Below are positions 61,478 to 64,000 of a stretch of DNA of 64,000 bases, one piece after another. The notes below the pieces were generated by a model that was not told where the DNA came from, did not search any database, and worked only from the letters and a program-made list of their open reading frames with translations. Source of the stretch: Planctomycetota bacterium (GTDB taxonomy: Bacteria; Planctomycetota; UBA1135; GCA-002686595); assembly GCA_020853575.1 (NCBI GenBank), contig JADYYP010000053.1:124001-188000 (forward strand). Reading direction: 5' to 3'. A program made the translations under genes and the position numbers. Every line of letters starts with the position of its first letter. The first letter of the stretch is position 1.

Positions 61478-62757
61478 TGCAGATTTCGGCCCTGCCCGAG
61501 GTGTTCGTGCTCGGGCTGTCGAACTTGCGGCGCAACATGCTGCGCTCGCTTCTGACCATGCTCGGCATGATCTTCGGCGTCGGCTCGGTGATCGCCATGC
61601 TCTCCGTCGGAGCCGGAGCCCGCCACGCGATCCTGGAGCGGATTGGTCAGCTGGGCATCCAGAACATCATCGTCAACTCCGTCAAGCCGCCCCAGGAGAA
61701 GAAGTCCCAGGGCATGGAGGAGAACTGGATCGACCGCTACGGGCTGACCTTCGACGACGAGGCGATGCTGCGCGAGGTCTGTCCGACCATCGAGCGCGTG
61801 TTCCCGGTCAATTTGGTGCGCAAGCCGGTGTGGTTCGGTTCGAGCCGCGTCGACGCATCAGTCCTGGGCGTCACGCCGGAGCACCTCGAAATGTTCCGGT
61901 TGCGAGTCGGCCGCGGCCGCGCATTCACGGAGCTCGACGCGCAGTCGGATGCCAAGGTGTGCGTCGTTCGCAAGAGTCTGGTGCGCGAGCTGGGTGTGCT
62001 CCGCGATCCGCTCGGGTTGACACTGCGCATCGGCGGCTACTCATTCGAGGTCATCGGGGTGCTCGAGGACGAGCAGTTCGAGTCGCACACTCGCAAGGCG
62101 CTGGCACTCGACGACCGCGCGCACGAGGTGTACGTGCCGTACTCGACCAGCATGCGCACGTTCGGGATAGCGACCTTCGTCCAACGCGCCGGCAGCGAGG
62201 AGCGCTCTGTGGTGGAGCTCGACCAGCTGATCGTGATGGCCGCTTCACCCGACTTGGTGTACACCACCGCACGCATCCTCTCCGCTGCTCTGGCACGGGC
62301 ACATCCGCGCAAGGACTACGAGATCGTGATCCCGCTCGAGCTCCTCGAGCAGAGCGAGAAGACACAAGCGGTGTTCAACGTCGTCATGGTGCTGATCGCG
62401 GCCATCTCGTTGGTCGTCGGCGGAATCGGGATCGCCAACATCATGTTGGCCACGATCACCGAACGCACTCGGGAGATCGGTGTGCGCCGAGCCTTGGGCG
62501 CGACGCGCTCGGACATCACCGTGCAGTTCCTGACCGAGACCGCGGCGATCGGGTTGATCGGCGGCATCTTCGGTTGTGCGTTCGGGTTCGCAGTGCTCCG
62601 CATTCTTGTCGCCTTCACCGGCTGGACCGCGATCGTCGAGCCGCATTACTTCGCCATCTCGCTCGTCATCTCCGCCGGTGTGGCTGTGCTCAGTGGCATC
62701 TACCCCGCTCGGCGCGCCGCGCGGCTCGACCCGATCACTTCACTGCGGTACGAATGA
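61477..62757 (+). CDS. MacB-type permease with FtsX domain
   Basis: 426 aa. Topology of the MacB/LolC class: one N-terminal helix (LRRNMLRSLLTMLGMIFGVGSVIAMLSVGAGARHAIL), a large periplasmic domain (~60-290) and three C-terminal helices (ISLVVGGIGIANIMLATITERTREIGVRRALGATRSDI..., GLIGGIFGCAFGFAVLRILV, FAISLVISAGVAVLSGIYPARRAARLDPITSLRYE). It partners with the ATPase immediately upstream; together with the HlyD- and TolC-like proteins it makes a tripartite exporter for drugs, peptides or lipids. Substrate unknown. Confidence 0.95.
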   Translation: MQISALPEVFVLGLSNLRRNMLRSLLTMLGMIFGVGSVIAMLSVGAGARHAILERIGQLGIQNIIVNSVKPPQEKKSQGMEENWIDRYGLTFDDEAMLREVCPTIERVFPVNLVRKPVWFGSSRVDASVLGVTPEHLEMFRLRVGRGRAFTELDAQSDAKVCVVRKSLVRELGVLRDPLGLTLRIGGYSFEVIGVLEDEQFESHTRKALALDDRAHEVYVPYSTSMRTFGIATFVQRAGSEERSVVELDQLIVMAASPDLVYTTARILSAALARAHPRKDYEIVIPLELLEQSEKTQAVFNVVMVLIAAISLVVGGIGIANIMLATITERTREIGVRRALGATRSDITVQFLTETAAIGLIGGIFGCAFGFAVLRILVAFTGWTAIVEPHYFAISLVISAGVAVLSGIYPARRAARLDPITSLRYE

Positions 62758-62951
62758 CCCGGCGGGGCGGCGTCGAACCCGAGCGTGTCCCGAAACCGGG
62801 TTCGGTTTCGAGCTCGAATCGGCCAGTGGATGTGTCGCCGACGAACGCCCGCGAGGGCCGGACCGAGACGACGGGAAAAGCCGAAACGACACTCCTGGAT
62901 ACGCGAACGACTGACGGACTGACCTGAGAGAGCTTCTTCTTCCACTCCTGA

Positions 62952-62984
62952 CTCGGACCCGATCCTCTGAAGGACGGGTCCGAG
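62952..62984 (+). terminator. Hairpin, probable terminator of the efflux operon
   Basis: CTCGGACCCG (62952-62961) pairs with CGGGTCCGAG (62975-62984); an inner TCCT/AGGA helix closes on a CTGA loop. It is followed by GTCATTTCC. It lies 195 nt after the permease stop. Confidence 0.5.
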
Positions 62985-63140
62985 GTCATTTCCGGCCCGC
63001 TCATGGCAGGCAGTGGGCAGGCAGTGGGCAGGCGGCCCCAAAAAACCTCGGAGAATATTGGTTCGGTCGAGCACCTGGCGCGGCTGCTTGAGCCGCAGCC
63101 AAAAAGCTGCGCTGGGGATCCTAACTCTTCTCGATGCCGC

Positions 63141-63179
63141 AAGCCCGTCGACCCTCAAGGTCGGCGGGCTTGTGTTTTG
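63141..63179 (+). terminator. Strong Rho-independent-type terminator
   Basis: AAGCCCGTCGACC (63141-63153) and GGTCGGCGGGCTT (63159-63171) form a 13-bp stem with one T-G wobble and a CTCAA loop, followed directly by GTGTTTTGGGG. It is the most canonical terminator in the window. Confidence 0.75.
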
Positions 63180-63204
63180 GGGACCTGGGCGACGCATCAC
63201 CAGC

Positions 63205-63264
63205 TGAGCTCGGCTGGGCTGAGCTGGCCTGGGTTGAGCTCGCCTGGGTTGACCTCGCCCGCCT
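63205..63264 (+). repeat. Four 15-bp tandem repeats
   Basis: The units TGAGCTCGGCTGGGC, TGAGCTGGCCTGGGT, TGAGCTCGCCTGGGT and TGACCTCGCCCGCCT lie head to tail between the terminator and the epimerase start. Divergence between copies suggests an old array. Confidence 0.6.
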
Positions 63265-63329
63265 GGCCTGGCCCGCCACGCGACGCCGCTCGCACCCGTG
63301 ATCCGGTGGGGTAGCATTCGCCCCCGAGC

Positions 63330-64000
63330 ATGGCCCTCTATCTCGTCACCGGCGGCGCGGGCTTCATCGGGTCGCATATCAGCACAGGCTTGTTCGAGCG
63401 CGGCGACCGCGTTCGGGTCTTCGACGACCTCTCCACCGGCAGGCGCGAGAACTTGGCCCACCTCCCGGTCGGGGACCGGGGCAGCGGTCGTCCGGTCGAG
63501 CTGTGGATCGGCGAGCTCGCGGACCCAGAAGCCCTGCACGCGGCCTGCGCGGGGGTGGATGGCGTGTTCCACGAGGCAGCCCAGGTTTCCGTGCCCCAGA
63601 GCGTGGCCCAACCCCTTCGCTCCTACGAAACCAATGCGCTAGCGACGCTTCGGCTGCTCGAGGCATGCCGCGCACACGGCGTCCGTCGACTGGTGTTTGC
63701 GGCCTCCTCAGCGGCCTACGGTGAGACCGAGGTCTTGCCCAAGGTCGAGTCCATGGCACCCGCGCCGCTTTCCCCGTACGCAGCGGGCAAGGTCGCAGCG
63801 GAGCATCTGCTCGCGGTCTATGGCCACATCCACGGCATGCGCACCGTGTCGCTGCGTTACTTCAACATCTTCGGTCCGCGCCAGTTGGACGACAGTCCCT
63901 ACACAGGCGTCATCGCGATCTTCGCCAAGGCGCTCCTCGAAGGACGTCGCGTCCAGATCTTCGGAGACGGCGAGCAAACACGCGACTTCACGTTCGTCGA
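63330..64000 (+). CDS. NAD-dependent epimerase/dehydratase (UDP-glucose 4-epimerase-like), 3' end outside the window
   Basis: About 223 codons are present, no stop before the edge. The short-chain dehydrogenase/reductase signature TGGAGFIGSHI (residues 7-17), DDLSTGRRENL, HEAAQVSVPQSVAQP, AASSAAYGE and the catalytic YxxxK motif SPYAAGKVAAEHL, then RYFNIFGPRQ and QIFGDGEQTRDFTFV, are typical of extended SDR sugar-nucleotide 4-epimerases. It would supply UDP-galactose- or UDP-GalNAc-type donors for surface glycans. TAGCAT (63312-63317) ends 12 nt before the ATG. Confidence 0.92.
   Translation, partial: MALYLVTGGAGFIGSHISTGLFERGDRVRVFDDLSTGRRENLAHLPVGDRGSGRPVELWIGELADPEALHAACAGVDGVFHEAAQVSVPQSVAQPLRSYETNALATLRLLEACRAHGVRRLVFAASSAAYGETEVLPKVESMAPAPLSPYAAGKVAAEHLLAVYGHIHGMRTVSLRYFNIFGPRQLDDSPYTGVIAIFAKALLEGRRVQIFGDGEQTRDFTFV

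Larger units (their letters stand above)
62758..63329 (+). other. Structured, repeat-containing intergenic region
   Basis: 572 nt between the permease and the epimerase with no convincing gene. In order it holds a 7-bp hairpin CGAAACC/GGTTTCG (62791-62810), a 10-bp hairpin at 62952-62984, three direct copies of an 11-bp GGCAGGCAGTG-type element (63006-63035), overlapping GGCTGC/GCAGCC and GCAGC/GCTGC inverted repeats (63080-63111), a strong T-followed hairpin at 63141-63171, and four 15-bp repeats (63205-63264). Confidence 0.6.

Noticed and set aside
62754..62927. 57-codon ORF overlapping the MacB-like permease stop by ATGA
   Set aside because: Position suits translational coupling, but the product (MTRRGGVEPERVPKPGSVSS...) is hydrophilic, lacks motifs and sits over hairpin sequence; no conservation evidence is available.

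Overview
The window is about 64 kb of very GC-rich, densely coding bacterial DNA. Tandem Tat-exported sulfatases, large secreted proteins with lamin-tail (LTD) domains and thrombospondin-3 type calcium repeats, Ser/Thr kinases fused to TPRs, an HD-GYP protein, an EpsH/PEP-CTERM-type glycosyltransferase and an archaeal-type methionine aminopeptidase together suggest a planctomycete (Planctomycetota). That placement is inference from gene content; no rRNA, tRNA, insertion sequence or CRISPR array was seen.

Layout. 1-5.2 kb: end of an RluA-type pseudouridine synthase, a small membrane-anchored protein, and a 1314-aa secreted LTD/TSP3-repeat protein with a strong terminator. 5.3-8.1 kb: two translationally coupled Tat-lipoprotein sulfatases. 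8.1-15.3 kb: an ABC permease, a hydrolase-thioesterase pair, a TerB-DUF697 protein, an HtrA-like protease, an ABC ATPase, a radical SAM protein and a weak membrane ORF. 15.5-26.9 kb: a compact respiratory complex I operon, nuoABCDHIJ-(smORF)-KLMN-(smORF). It lacks the NADH-oxidising nuoEFG genes and carries two tiny membrane ORFs; NuoL has a long histidine-rich insert.

26.9-38 kb: a beta-propeller lipoprotein, two methyltransferases, a helical protein coupled to an HD-GYP phosphodiesterase, a sugar transferase and a 1080-aa kinase-TPR receptor. 38-48.3 kb: a DinG-type helicase with an apparently dead exonuclease-like N-terminus, topA, leucine dehydrogenase, a 37-bp palindromic tandem repeat abutting the 3' end of an atypical kinase gene, and a type II methionine aminopeptidase with a clear short-leader promoter. 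48.3-56 kb: a glycosyltransferase-like half protein, a putative outer-membrane barrel, an ArsR-SRPBCC pair with a palindromic operator over its own start, an LTD protein, and a mutS-radical SAM operon.

56-62.8 kb: a YcfL/LpoB-like lipoprotein pair followed by a tripartite TolC-HlyD-MacB-type efflux operon (the MacB-like ATPase and permease are separate genes). The end holds a structured, repeat-rich intergenic stretch with two hairpins (candidate terminators or a small RNA) and the first two-thirds of a sugar-nucleotide epimerase running off the edge. Many genes overlap by ATGA or TGATG, showing extensive translational coupling. Several start codons lie only 6-12 nt after a TAnnnT hexamer, hinting at leaderless or near-leaderless transcripts.
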